Source: Actinoplanes cyaneus (GTDB lineage: Bacteria; Actinomycetota; Actinomycetes; Mycobacteriales; Micromonosporaceae). Taken from it: a stretch of DNA of 64,000 nucleotides. A program made the position numbers and the translations under genes. A model generated the notes under the pieces. That model did not search any database and had not been told where the DNA came from. It saw only the letters and a list, made by a program, of their open reading frames with translations. The stretch lies in the NCBI RefSeq assembly GCF_016862095.1, contig NZ_BOMH01000010.1:1-64000 (forward strand), in the 5' to 3' direction. Shown here piece after piece: positions 17,713 to 29,795 of the stretch; position 1 is the first letter of the stretch; each line of letters begins with the position of its first letter.

Positions 17713-18822
17713 ATGGCTGAGCCGGAGATGGACGGCGCCGCGCAGACCGCGGTCGCGTTCTCGCCGGCCCGCGACCTGGCTGCCCCCAGTGGGAGCGACC
17801 AGACCATGCGGGACCGGCTTGAGCAGGGATTGTGGTCCCGGAGTGAGTCCCGCAACCGCATCGACAGCGGGCGCGCCGAGAACGGGCGTGCCGAGAAGGA
17901 CGCCGGGCGCACCGAGATGCCGGACCACGGTCGTACCGCGAATGAAAAAAGCGACCAAGGCGTTCTGGTCAGGGTCCGCACGCAGCTGACGGAGTTCACC
18001 GGCGCCCTGCAGCGGGTCGCCGAGCAGGTCCTCGCGGATCCCGCGGCGGCCTCCCGGGCGACCATCGTCGAGCTGGCCGAGCGGTCCGGGACCTCGCCGG
18101 CGACGGTGACCCGGTTCTGCCGGGCGCTCGGGTTCGACGGCTACGCGGATCTGCGGCTGGGCATCGCCGCCGAGACCGGGCGCGCCCGGCTCTCCGGCTG
18201 GACGGTGGACATCGGCCGGGAGATCCAGCCCAACGACCCCCTGGAGCGGGTGCTCGGCCAGATCATGGCCGCCGACACCAGGGCCATGCACGACACCGCC
18301 TCGCTGCTGGACCTGGCCGAGGTGGATCGGGCCGCGGTGGCGATCGCCGGCGCGGCCCGGGTGAACATCTTCGGCGCCAGCGGCAGCGCGCTGGTCGGCG
18401 AGGAGATGCAGTTCAGTCTGCACCGCATCGGCATCCCGGTGTGGGCCTGGACCGACGTGCACAACGGCCTGGCCAGCGCTGCGCTGTCCCGGCCCGGCGA
18501 CGTCGCGCTCGGCATCTCGCACAGCGGCGAGACCGGCGAGACGATCGAGATGCTCGCGGAGGCGAGCAGCCGGGGCGCCACCACCATCGCGCTCACCAGC
18601 TTCCCGCGTTCCCCGCTGGCCGAGCTCGCCGACATCGTCCTGCTCACCGCCACCCAGGCCACCACCTTCCGGCCGGACGCGCTCTCCGCGCGGCATCCGC
18701 AGCTGGTGGTCCTGGACCTGCTGTACGTCGCCGTCGCGCAGCGGACCCACGAACGCTCGCACGCCGCCTTCCAGCGGACCGCGCAGGCGGTTCACGGGCA
18801 CAAAGCGGTGAAGGACGTCTGA
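17713..18822 (+). CDS. MurR/RpiR-family transcriptional regulator
   Basis: A 369-aa sugar-responsive regulator. Residues 1 to about 80 are a charged, Arg/Glu/Ser-rich extension not typical of the family. The RpiR helix-turn-helix follows at about 90-165 (ATIVELAERSGTSPATVTRF), then a SIS phosphosugar-binding domain at about 190-340 (IFGASGSALVGEEM, LGISHSGETGET). SIS domains of this family sense phosphorylated amino sugars such as GlcNAc-6-P or MurNAc-6-P. It heads an apparent operon with the NgcEFG-like transporter, which it probably controls. Confidence 0.9.
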   Translation: MAEPEMDGAAQTAVAFSPARDLAAPSGSDQTMRDRLEQGLWSRSESRNRIDSGRAENGRAEKDAGRTEMPDHGRTANEKSDQGVLVRVRTQLTEFTGALQRVAEQVLADPAAASRATIVELAERSGTSPATVTRFCRALGFDGYADLRLGIAAETGRARLSGWTVDIGREIQPNDPLERVLGQIMAADTRAMHDTASLLDLAEVDRAAVAIAGAARVNIFGASGSALVGEEMQFSLHRIGIPVWAWTDVHNGLASAALSRPGDVALGISHSGETGETIEMLAEASSRGATTIALTSFPRSPLAELADIVLLTATQATTFRPDALSARHPQLVVLDLLYVAVAQRTHERSHAAFQRTAQAVHGHKAVKDV

Positions 18823-18823
18823 C

Positions 18824-19018
18824 ATGCGCAACCACATGCTCGACAGCCCGGCTCAGCACCACCAGGCCGAGCAGTCGCAGATCCGAACGGCACGCGGTAC
18901 CGCCTGGGGGCCCCTCATGGCCGGTGCGATCATCACGTCCCTGCCTGTGGTGATCTTCTTCCTGTCGATCCAGCGGAACATCGCCACCGTGCTGACCGCC
19001 GGCGCAGTCAAGGGCTGA
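18824..19018 (+). CDS. 64-aa membrane microprotein resembling the C-terminal tail of a MalG-type permease
   Basis: A 64-aa ORF starting one base after the rpiR stop codon, with AAGGAC about 8 nt upstream of its ATG. The N-terminal half is hydrophilic. The C-terminal half has one membrane helix and ends LTAGAVKG, the characteristic end of MalG-like sugar permeases (the NgcG gene here ends LTAGAVK). PLMAGAIITSLPVVIFFL matches the last helix of such permeases. It is either a remnant of a deleted permease gene or a retained microprotein. Its place inside the operon and its clean start argue against random noise. Confidence 0.65.
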   Translation: MRNHMLDSPAQHHQAEQSQIRTARGTAWGPLMAGAIITSLPVVIFFLSIQRNIATVLTAGAVKG

Positions 19019-19050
19019 ACCAACTCCTGTCACACCCTGAAAGGACATCG

Positions 19051-20478
19051 ATGTCTGAGATAACGACTTCCCGTCGTACCCTGCTCCGCCGCGCCGCTGC
19101 GGTGGGCCTGGTGGCCGCTCCGGGCGTGAGCTTCCTGAGCGCCTGTGCCGGCTCCGACGACAGTGGCGACACCTCCAAGCAGGCGACCGGCACCAAGTCG
19201 GCCGACAACCCGCTGGGTATCGACCCGAAGGCCGGCGTCGAGATCGTCATCTTCGACGGTGGTCTCGGCACCAAGTACGCCACCGACGTCGACACCCCGC
19301 TCTTCAACAAGAAGTGGCCGGACGCCAAGATCACGTACTCGGCCACCCAGCAGGTCGCGACGACGATCAAGCCGCGCCTCAACGCCGGCTCGGCGCCTGA
19401 CATGATCAACAACTCCGGCTCCGACATCATGGACTTCGGCGCCATCGTGAAGGCCGGCCAGGCGGCCGACCTGAGCGACCTGTTCGCCGCCCCGTCGCTG
19501 GACATCGCGGGCAAGACCGTGGCCGAGACCCTGGTCCCGGGCGCGGTGCAGCAGGGCACCTACGACGGCAAGCCGTTCGCGGTGAACTACTCCTTCACCG
19601 TCTTCGGCCTCTGGTACAACAAGAAGCTGTTCGACAAGAACAGCTGGACCGTCCCGACCACCTGGACGGACTTCACCGCGCTGCTCGACAAGATCAAGGC
19701 GGCCGGCGTCACGCCGTTCGGCTACGCGGGCGCCAACGCGTCGTACTACATGGTTCGCGCGCTCCTGACCAGCGCCGCGAAGATCGGCACCGAGCAGGTG
19801 CTGAAGGACATCGACAACCTGAAGCCGGGCGCCTGGACGAACGACGCCATCATGCAGGCCGCCAAGGCCTGGGGCGAGGTCGGCAACAAGTACATCGACA
19901 AGTCCTTCCTGGGTCTCAAGCACACCGAGGTCCAGCTGCAGCAGGACCAGGACAAGGTCGCCTTCTACCCGTGCGGCTCGTGGCTGGAGAACGAGCAGGC
20001 GGCCAGCACCCCGGCCGGTTTCGAGTACGCGATGATGGCGTTCCCGAGCGTCACCGCGGCGGACAAGCTCCCGGCGACCGCGATCAACGCCGCGGCCGGC
20101 GAGATCTACTTCGCGGCGGCCAAGAGCAAGAACCCGCAGGGTGGCAAGGAGTACCTGCGGACGATGCTCTCCAAGGAAGCGGCGCTGGAGTTCACCAAGC
20201 TCACCAAGTCGCTGACCGTGGTGGCGGGCGCGGCCGACGGCGTGACCATCAGCCCCGGCCTGACCAGCGCGAACGACGCCCTGAGCAAGGCCGGCCAGGA
20301 CGTCTTCATGGGTTACCTCTTCGACACCTGGTACAAGAAGCTGGACGACGCCTCCCGCGAGGCCGTCAACCAGCTGATGTTCAAGGGCGGCGACGCGAAG
20401 AAGTTCTGCGACACCATGGAGGCCGCTTCGCAGGCCGTTGCGAAGGACTCCTCGATCACCAAGTTCACCCGTTCCTGA
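19051..20478 (+). CDS. ngcE: Sugar ABC transporter substrate-binding lipoprotein, NgcE-like
   Basis: A 475-aa extracellular solute-binding protein. The N-terminus has twin arginines (TSRRTLLRRAAAVG) and a lipobox-like LSAC at about residues 28-31, so it is probably a membrane-anchored lipoprotein. The mature part resembles NgcE, the GlcNAc/N,N'-diacetylchitobiose-binding component, with VEIVIFDGGLGTKYATDVDT near residue 65 and FAVNYSFTVFGLWYNKKLFD near residue 180. It is first of three transporter genes; no ATPase is encoded, so a shared MsiK-type ATPase elsewhere is expected. Confidence 0.85.
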   Translation: MSEITTSRRTLLRRAAAVGLVAAPGVSFLSACAGSDDSGDTSKQATGTKSADNPLGIDPKAGVEIVIFDGGLGTKYATDVDTPLFNKKWPDAKITYSATQQVATTIKPRLNAGSAPDMINNSGSDIMDFGAIVKAGQAADLSDLFAAPSLDIAGKTVAETLVPGAVQQGTYDGKPFAVNYSFTVFGLWYNKKLFDKNSWTVPTTWTDFTALLDKIKAAGVTPFGYAGANASYYMVRALLTSAAKIGTEQVLKDIDNLKPGAWTNDAIMQAAKAWGEVGNKYIDKSFLGLKHTEVQLQQDQDKVAFYPCGSWLENEQAASTPAGFEYAMMAFPSVTAADKLPATAINAAAGEIYFAAAKSKNPQGGKEYLRTMLSKEAALEFTKLTKSLTVVAGAADGVTISPGLTSANDALSKAGQDVFMGYLFDTWYKKLDDASREAVNQLMFKGGDAKKFCDTMEAASQAVAKDSSITKFTRS

Positions 20479-20509
20479 TCCGTCCTTTTCACACCCCGAG
20501 GTAGGCGTC

Positions 20510-21412
20510 ATGCGGCACGGCAAGTATCCCTTCATCATCGGTTTCCTTGTCGTGCCGCTGGCGCTCTATCTGGTGTTCGTGGTCGGCGCCTACCTGCAGA
20601 TGTTCCAGCTGTCCTTCACGGACTGGTCGGGCTTCGGCAGCTTCAACTACGTCGGCTTCGACAACTTCGCCAAGCTCTGGGACGACCCGGTCTTCTGGAT
20701 CGCCCTGCGGCACAACGTCTACATCCTGATCGCGATGCCGATCGTGACCATCGCGATCGCCCTGTTCTTCGCCTTCCTGCTGAACGTCGGCGGCAAGAGC
20801 AAGGGCGGCACGACCCAGGGCGTCTGGGGCTCCAAGGTCTACCGGGTCGTCTTCTTCTTCCCGCAGCTGCTGGCCCTGGCCATCGTCGCGGTGATCTTCG
20901 GCCGGGTGTTCGGCTCGGACCGCAGCGGCATGCTCAACGGCCTCTTCCCGGATTCCTGGTCGCCGTGGCTGTTCCTGGCCGACGAGCGCTGGGCGCTGAT
21001 CTGCATCGCGATCGTGCTGATCTGGCAGCAGATCGGCTTCTACGTGGTCCTCTTCTCGGCCGGCATGGGCTCGATCGGGCAGGACATCTACGAGGCCGCG
21101 GCGCTGGACGGCGCGACCAAGGTGACGCTGTTCTTCCGGATCACGCTGCCGCTGCTGTGGGACACCCTGCAGGTCGCCTGGGTCTACCTGGGCATCGCCG
21201 CCTTCGACCTGTTCGCCCTGGTCAACATCATGTCGGTGAACAAGGGCGGGCCGAACAACGCGACCCAGGTGCTGAGCTACCAGATCTACCTGAACGCCTT
21301 CCAGAACTCGCAGGCCGGGTACGCCTCCGCGATCGGCGTGGTGCTGTTCTTCCTCACCCTGACGTTCGCAGCCCTGACCCTGCGGGTCACCCGCCGCGAC
21401 GCCGTCGCCTGA
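20510..21412 (+). CDS. ngcF: Sugar ABC transporter permease, NgcF-like (MalF type)
   Basis: A 300-aa permease with six hydrophobic helices. The N-terminal LVVPLALYLVFVVGAYLQMF is the first. The EAA loop, which contacts the ATPase, is IYEAAALDGATKVTLFFRIT near residue 200. The start ATG 20510 follows GAGGTAGGCGTC. It lies 31 bp after ngcE and 14 bp before ngcG, so the three genes are almost certainly co-transcribed. With NgcG it forms the membrane channel for an amino sugar or chitobiose. Confidence 0.88.
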   Translation: MRHGKYPFIIGFLVVPLALYLVFVVGAYLQMFQLSFTDWSGFGSFNYVGFDNFAKLWDDPVFWIALRHNVYILIAMPIVTIAIALFFAFLLNVGGKSKGGTTQGVWGSKVYRVVFFFPQLLALAIVAVIFGRVFGSDRSGMLNGLFPDSWSPWLFLADERWALICIAIVLIWQQIGFYVVLFSAGMGSIGQDIYEAAALDGATKVTLFFRITLPLLWDTLQVAWVYLGIAAFDLFALVNIMSVNKGGPNNATQVLSYQIYLNAFQNSQAGYASAIGVVLFFLTLTFAALTLRVTRRDAVA

Positions 21413-21426
21413 TCGCGGAGTTAGCC

Positions 21427-22332
21427 ATGACGAACCTCGTTACCAACGCCCCCGCGGTCGCCAGCCGGCCCGCCCCCGCCGTCCGCAAGACCGGCAAGGT
21501 CAACCCGCTCAACGGGGTCGCGCACATCGCGCTGTTCCTCTGGGCGCTCGCCACCGCCGGCCCGCTGATCTGGGTGCTGCTCGCCTCGTTCAAGAGCAAC
21601 ACCGAGATCTTCCTGGGCAAGCCGTTCGCGCTGCCGGAGCACTTCTCCCTCAAGACGTACACCGATGCCTGGACCGAGGCGCACATCGGGCAGTACTTCA
21701 TCAACAGCATCATCGTGGTCGCCATCAGCACGGCCGGCACCATGCTGCTCGGCTCGATGGCCGCGTACGTGCTGGCCCGGTACCGCTTCCCGGGCAACCG
21801 GGCGATCTACTACCTGTTCGTCTCCGGCCTGGCGTTCCCGACGTTCATGGCGCTCGCGCCGATCTTCGGCATCGTCAAGAGCCTGGGCCTGCTGAACACG
21901 TTCACCGGCCTCATCCTGGTGTACATCGCGTACTCGCTGTCGTTCACGGTGTTCTTCCTGACCGCGTTCTTCCGCACGCTGCCGCACGAGATCGACGAGG
22001 CGGCGCTGGTCGACGGGGCCGGGCACCTGCGGCGGTTCTTCCAGGTGATGATGCCGATGGCGAAGTCCGGCCTGATCAGCATCACGATCTTCAACATCGT
22101 CGGCCAGTGGAACCAGTACCTGCTGCCCGTGGTGATCATGCAGGGTGCGGGCTCGGACTCGAACTGGGTGCTCACCCAGGGCATCGCGAACATCAGCGTC
22201 CAGGCCGGTTACCACGCCGAGTGGTCGACGCTGTTCGCCGCCCTGACCCTGTCGATCATCCCGATGATCATCGTCTACGCGATCTTCCAGCGGCAGATCC
22301 AGGCCGGTCTCACCGCGGGCGCGGTCAAGTAG
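21427..22332 (+). CDS. ngcG: Sugar ABC transporter permease, NgcG-like (MalG type)
   Basis: A 301-aa permease with six helices and a hydrophilic N-terminal tail of about 30 residues. The EAA loop is EIDEAALVDGAGHLRRFFQV near residue 195 and the C-terminus ends LTAGAVK, both typical of MalG homologues. It is the last gene of the transporter set; the polymerase-like gene starts 31 bp later and may be read from the same transcript. The substrate assignment rests on similarity of the binding protein to NgcE. Confidence 0.88.
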   Translation: MTNLVTNAPAVASRPAPAVRKTGKVNPLNGVAHIALFLWALATAGPLIWVLLASFKSNTEIFLGKPFALPEHFSLKTYTDAWTEAHIGQYFINSIIVVAISTAGTMLLGSMAAYVLARYRFPGNRAIYYLFVSGLAFPTFMALAPIFGIVKSLGLLNTFTGLILVYIAYSLSFTVFFLTAFFRTLPHEIDEAALVDGAGHLRRFFQVMMPMAKSGLISITIFNIVGQWNQYLLPVVIMQGAGSDSNWVLTQGIANISVQAGYHAEWSTLFAALTLSIIPMIIVYAIFQRQIQAGLTAGAVK

Positions 22333-22363
22333 TTCTGTCGTACCCCGAGAGCAGAATGACCAT

Positions 22364-23998
22364 GTGCTGGTAGCGGTTCTCCCTGACGGCCGGCTCCAGG
22401 ATCTGGATGCCGGCGGGCGGCCGGTCGGAGCGCCTCATCGGGCGCCCGACCTGCCGGCGGCCATCGCCGCGCGCGAGGCCGCCGAGCAGCCGCGCTGGGT
22501 GTGGCCGGCCACCGCCGACATCTACCCGGCGTTGCTGCGCGCCGGGGTCCGGGTCGCCCGCTGTCACGACCTCGAACTCACCGAGGCCCTTCTGCTGGGA
22601 CATGCCGGGCGCTGGGGCGAGCCACGGGGGCTCGCCGCGGCCTCCGCCCGGCTGCGCGGGCTTCCCGTCCCGCCCGATCACGCCCGGCCCGACGCCGAGC
22701 CGCCTGGTTTCAGCCAGGGCGCGCTGTTCGAGACGTCCGCGCCGAGCCCGGTCGACATCGAGGACCTGATCGAGGTGTACGCGGATCAGCAGCGCCGCCT
22801 CGCGCTGACCGAGTACCCGGGCCGCTTCCGGATGCTGGTGGCCGCCGAGTCCGCCGGCTCCCTGATCGCCGCGGAGATGGGCCACACCGGGCTGCCCTGG
22901 CGCGCCGACGTGCACGACCAGTTGTTGCGCGAGCTGCTCGGCCCGCCCCAGCCGATGGGCCCGCCGCGCCGCCTCGCCGAGCTGACCGCCGAGATCAACG
23001 AGGCGTTCGGCACCCACGGCCTGCATCCGGACCTGCCGGCCGAGGTGGTCCGCGCGTTCGCCAGGGCCGGCATCCAGATCCCGAACACCCGCCGCTGGGT
23101 GCTGCGCCAGGTCGACCACCCGGCGGTCCGCCCGCTGCTGGAGTTCAAGGAGCTCTACCGGCTCTGGACCGCCAACGGCTGGTCCTGGCTCGACTCCTGG
23201 GTCCGCGACGGCCGCTTCCACCCGGAGTATGTGCTGGGCAACGTCGTCTCCGGCCGCTGGGGCGCCCGTGGCGGCGGCGCCCTGCAGGTGCCGAAGGTGG
23301 TCCGGCGTGCGGTGATCGCCGACCCGGGCTGGCGGTTCGTGGTCGCCGACGCCGGCCAGCTCGAGCCCCGGGTGCTCGCCGCGGTCTCCGGCGACCACCG
23401 GCTGGCCCGGGCCGCCGCTGCGGGCGACCTCTACGCCGCGCTCGCCCGCGACTCGTTCGACGGCGACCGCGCCAAGGCCAAGGTCGCCCTGATCGGCGCC
23501 ATGTACGGGCAGACCGGCGGCGACGCGATCCCGGCCCTGGCCGTGCTCCGCCGGCACTACCCGACCGCCTTCGACTACGTCGAGCAGGCCGCCCGGGTGG
23601 GGGAGAACGGCGGGCTGGTCCGTTCCTGGCTGGGCCGCACCTGCCCGCCGGTGTCCGCCCCGCGCGACGCCGGCCTGGATCCCCCGGACGAGGCGGCGCC
23701 ACCACCCGGACGGGCGAGGGGCCGGTTCACCCGGAACTTCGTGATCCAGTCCACGGCTGCCGAGTGGGCGCTGATCCTGCTCGCCACGCTGCGCACCGCG
23801 CTGGCCGGCACCGATGCCGAGCTGGTCCTGTTCGTGCACGACGAGGTGGTCGTGCACTGCCCCGCGGAGCAGGCACAGCAGGTCGCCGAGGCGGTCCGGG
23901 AGTGCGCCACGCGGGCCGGGCGGATGCTTTTCGGCGCCAGCGAGGTGCGGTTCCCGCTCGACGTCTCAGAGGTTGGTTCCTACGCCGACGCGAAGTGA
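22364..23998 (+). CDS. Family A DNA polymerase-like protein with degenerate exonuclease region
   Basis: A 544-aa protein related to the Klenow part of DNA polymerase I. Residues 1 to about 110 correspond to a 3'-5' exonuclease-like fold. The polymerase motifs are altered: motif A is VVADAGQLEPRVLA (normally DYSQIELR), motif B contains RAKAKVALIGAMYG (normally RxxxKxxNFGxxYG) and motif C is VHDEVVVH. It lacks the 5' nuclease of PolA. Such actinobacterial proteins are annotated as bifunctional 3'-5' exonuclease/DNA polymerase; activity is not assured. GTG 22364 is the start. Confidence 0.82.
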   Translation: MLVAVLPDGRLQDLDAGGRPVGAPHRAPDLPAAIAAREAAEQPRWVWPATADIYPALLRAGVRVARCHDLELTEALLLGHAGRWGEPRGLAAASARLRGLPVPPDHARPDAEPPGFSQGALFETSAPSPVDIEDLIEVYADQQRRLALTEYPGRFRMLVAAESAGSLIAAEMGHTGLPWRADVHDQLLRELLGPPQPMGPPRRLAELTAEINEAFGTHGLHPDLPAEVVRAFARAGIQIPNTRRWVLRQVDHPAVRPLLEFKELYRLWTANGWSWLDSWVRDGRFHPEYVLGNVVSGRWGARGGGALQVPKVVRRAVIADPGWRFVVADAGQLEPRVLAAVSGDHRLARAAAAGDLYAALARDSFDGDRAKAKVALIGAMYGQTGGDAIPALAVLRRHYPTAFDYVEQAARVGENGGLVRSWLGRTCPPVSAPRDAGLDPPDEAAPPPGRARGRFTRNFVIQSTAAEWALILLATLRTALAGTDAELVLFVHDEVVVHCPAEQAQQVAEAVRECATRAGRMLFGASEVRFPLDVSEVGSYADAK

Positions 23999-24020
23999 GG
24001 AAGTGGGTAAAGTTGGTGGT

Positions 24021-24108
24021 CCGGCCGAGAGGCGCTGCAGCGGGACAACCCGTCACGCTCGACCGGTGATCAACCCGAACCAAGGGCGCCTCCGACTTCT
24101 CTCGGAGG
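24021..24108 (+). promoter_or_regulatory. S-adenosylhomocysteine (SAH) riboswitch controlling metH
   Basis: The leader contains SAH-riboswitch-like elements: GGCGCTGCAGC (24031-24041), CACGCTCGA and AAGGGCGCC. P1 is GAGGCGC (24029-24035) with GCGCCTC (24086-24092), and an inner hairpin is CGGG (24041-24044) with CCCG (24049-24052). Downstream, CCTCCGA (24089-24095) can pair with TCGGAGG (24102-24108), which holds the metH ribosome site. This pairing shares bases with the P1 3' strand, so ligand binding should free the ribosome site and switch translation on. Confidence 0.85.
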
Positions 24109-24115
24109 TGTACCC

Positions 24116-27715
<3,600 letters not shown>

Positions 27716-27733
27716 CGTACAGGGGGAACGCGA

Positions 27734-28210
27734 ATGGTGCCGATCGTGGTCATGGGAGTCACCGGCTGTGGCAAGAGCACGATCGGCAAGGCCCTGGCCG
27801 AGCGGCTCGGTGTGCCCTACTCCGAGGCCGACGACTTCCACCCGGCGGCGAACGTGGCCAAGATGCACAGCGGGGTGCCCCTGACCGACGGGGACCGGGC
27901 GCCCTGGCTGGCCGCCATCGCGTCCTCCCTCGGCCCCGGTGACCTCGTCGTGTCCTGCTCGGCGCTCAAACGGGCGTACCGGGACGTGCTCCGCGCCGGA
28001 AACCCGGACGCTTACTTCGTCCACCTGGTGCTGACGCCGGAGACGGCGACTGCCCGGGTCAGCGGACGGGCCGGGCACTTCATGCCGAGCACGCTGGTGG
28101 CGTCGCAGTTCGCGATCCTGGAGCCGCTCGGCGACGACGAGAACGGGATCGGCGTCGACGCGACACTGGCCGTGGAGAAGATCGTGGAGAAGGTGCTGAG
28201 CCGGCTCTGA
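27734..28210 (+). CDS. gntK: Gluconokinase
   Basis: A 158-aa GntK-type kinase that phosphorylates D-gluconate to 6-phosphogluconate for the pentose phosphate pathway. The Walker A is GVTGCGKSTIGKAL (residues 8-21). EADDFHPAANVAKMHSGVPL (about 31-50) is the conserved substrate region, followed by DGDRAPWL and SCSALKRAYRD. Slightly short but complete. It starts 18 bp after metH, so read-through from metH is possible. No gluconate permease is adjacent. Confidence 0.93.
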   Translation: MVPIVVMGVTGCGKSTIGKALAERLGVPYSEADDFHPAANVAKMHSGVPLTDGDRAPWLAAIASSLGPGDLVVSCSALKRAYRDVLRAGNPDAYFVHLVLTPETATARVSGRAGHFMPSTLVASQFAILEPLGDDENGIGVDATLAVEKIVEKVLSRL

Positions 28211-28242
28211 CGGGCCGGCTCCCTCGTACCCGCCTCAGGTTC

Positions 28243-29067
28243 CTACTTCGAGGCCCACACGTCTAGGTTCAGGCGTTCCAGCAGGGCCGGGGCGAACAGC
28301 CCGACCAGCGACACGCACGAGATGATCGTGAAGGCGGTGGTCAGGACGACCGTCTCGGTCTTGCCGCCGACCTTCACGGCGAACTTGTTCGGGATGCCGA
28401 CCATGCGCCACATCCGGTTGCGGCCGGTCGGGATCGGCCAGAAGATCGGCACGCCGTTCTTCGTGATCATGTCGCCGAGCAGGTGCACCACGCAGCCCGC
28501 GCCGACCGCGAAACCGAGCAGCGGATAACCGCGGTCACCGGGCAGGTTTGCCGCGGTGAACCAGGCGATGCCGCCCGCCGCGAGCGTGACGATCAGCCAG
28601 CCGGCCCGCTCCGCCCACTTCTCGAACAGGCCGCGCAGCGCCAGGCCGGCCATGAAGAAGATGATGCCGACCACCGCCCACTTGCCGTAGTGCGCGGCCA
28701 GCGCGGTGGTGCCCCAGCCGACCAGCCCGGCGAACGGCAGCGTGTGCGTGAACGTCCGGTGCCCGTGGTCACGCCTCGGGTCGCGCTTCTGCCGCGTCGC
28801 CGCGTAGATCCCGAGCGAGATCTTCTCGATCACCTCGGCGACGAACAGCGAGAACACGCCGAACGTCCGGGCCACGGTGGCGCCGCCCTGATTGGTGGTC
28901 ACCTTGCCGGAGAGATCGAAATCGGGCAGCAACGCGCCGCCGGCGGCCATCGCCGTGCCCACGCCGATCATCAGCGGCGTCTGGTGATAGTCAGCGAACT
29001 GGTCGAGCGCCCAGCTGCCGGCCAGCCAGGCGGCCGCCCCCGACAGTGCGTGCGACGGACCCATCAT
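28243..29067 (-). CDS. YdjM-like membrane-bound metal-dependent hydrolase
   Basis: A 274-aa integral membrane protein of the YdjM/LexA-regulated hydrolase family. It begins MMGPSHALSGAAAWL and carries conserved metal-ligand residues: H6, DFD in GALLPDFDLSG, HRTFTHTL near residue 123 and HLLGDM near residue 210. Between them lie about six helices. ATG 29067 follows GGGGAGGGA by about 8 nt. In E. coli ydjM belongs to the SOS regulon; no clear LexA box is seen here, but a perfect palindrome lies about 25 bp upstream. Confidence 0.87.
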   Translation of the reverse strand: MMGPSHALSGAAAWLAGSWALDQFADYHQTPLMIGVGTAMAAGGALLPDFDLSGKVTTNQGGATVARTFGVFSLFVAEVIEKISLGIYAATRQKRDPRRDHGHRTFTHTLPFAGLVGWGTTALAAHYGKWAVVGIIFFMAGLALRGLFEKWAERAGWLIVTLAAGGIAWFTAANLPGDRGYPLLGFAVGAGCVVHLLGDMITKNGVPIFWPIPTGRNRMWRMVGIPNKFAVKVGGKTETVVLTTAFTIISCVSLVGLFAPALLERLNLDVWASK

Positions 29068-29091
29068 GTGCGTCGTCCCTCCCCGAACAAA

Positions 29092-29108
29092 CTGCGACAC
29101 TGTCGCAG
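29092..29108. promoter_or_regulatory. Perfect 17-bp palindrome upstream of the YdjM-like gene
   Basis: CTGCGACA (29092-29099), a central C and TGTCGCAG (29101-29108). It sits 25-41 bp upstream of the YdjM-like start and is a likely repressor operator. The regulator is unknown. Confidence 0.5.
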
Positions 29109-29176
29109 AGGCGGGGATGAAGATCAACGACCGAGGCGTCCACAGCGGAGTGGAGTCGGCCACCCGACACTTGCGG

Positions 29177-29575
29177 CTAGTGCCGCAGCTGCAGCCGGTG
29201 GGTGCGGCGGAACTCGTACCGCCCGGATCGGGCGTGCCGGACAAGGCCCATCACCAGGAAGAACAGCGGGAACGCGGGCCAGAAGAACGGTGCCCCGGAG
29301 AGCACCCAGAGGGCCACGAGAACACCCGCGAGAATCAGGACGAAACTGGCATGCCGCTGCACCGACCGGCGTGTCGCGGGCGGGCGCCGCGCCGGCAGAT
29401 CGCTCGTCAGCGCCGCCAGTTCGTCGCGGAACCTCGCCGCGTACGCGGCACCCAGCCGCTCCTCGCCCTCGTCCAGAGTCAGCCGGCCCTCGCCCATCGC
29501 GGCACGCAGGATCTCGGCGATCTGCTCGCGCTCCGAGTCGGAGGTCCGCAGCCGGGTCACTTGTTCGGGATACAC
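29177..29575 (-). CDS. DUF1707 domain membrane protein
   Basis: A 132-aa protein with an N-terminal DUF1707 (SHOCT-like) helix pair, LRTSDSEREQIAEILRAAMG followed by EGRLTLDEGEERL (residues about 8-45), and two membrane helices at about 78-115 (FVLILAGVLVALWVL, WPAFPLFFLVMGLV). DUF1707 proteins are common in actinomycetes and their role is unknown. The start is GTG 29575, chosen because GAGGAGG lies five bases upstream; longer in-frame readings lack a site. It is divergent from the histidine kinase gene. Confidence 0.85.
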   Translation of the reverse strand: MYPEQVTRLRTSDSEREQIAEILRAAMGEGRLTLDEGEERLGAAYAARFRDELAALTSDLPARRPPATRRSVQRHASFVLILAGVLVALWVLSGAPFFWPAFPLFFLVMGLVRHARSGRYEFRRTHRLQLRH

Positions 29576-29795
29576 GATGTCCTCCTCGGCGGTTCTGCTC
29601 CCTCCAGGTTCCGCGCCGGGCGAGGTCGCGGCGTCGGCCCGGCGACGCATCCGGGCGCGGTGCAAATCAAGATCAATCACCTTTCCCGTACGACCGGGGG
29701 AGTAGGAGCCCCGCGGAATTACTCCCGTGGGCGTACGCCGGGATCCGGACCCGGGGCCGATGCCGGCGCCGCCCCGGTGACGTAGTTTCGGCTGC

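Noticed and set aside
29068..29100. LexA (SOS) box before the YdjM-like gene
   Set aside because: CGAACA is present but the required GTTCG half at the right spacing is not.
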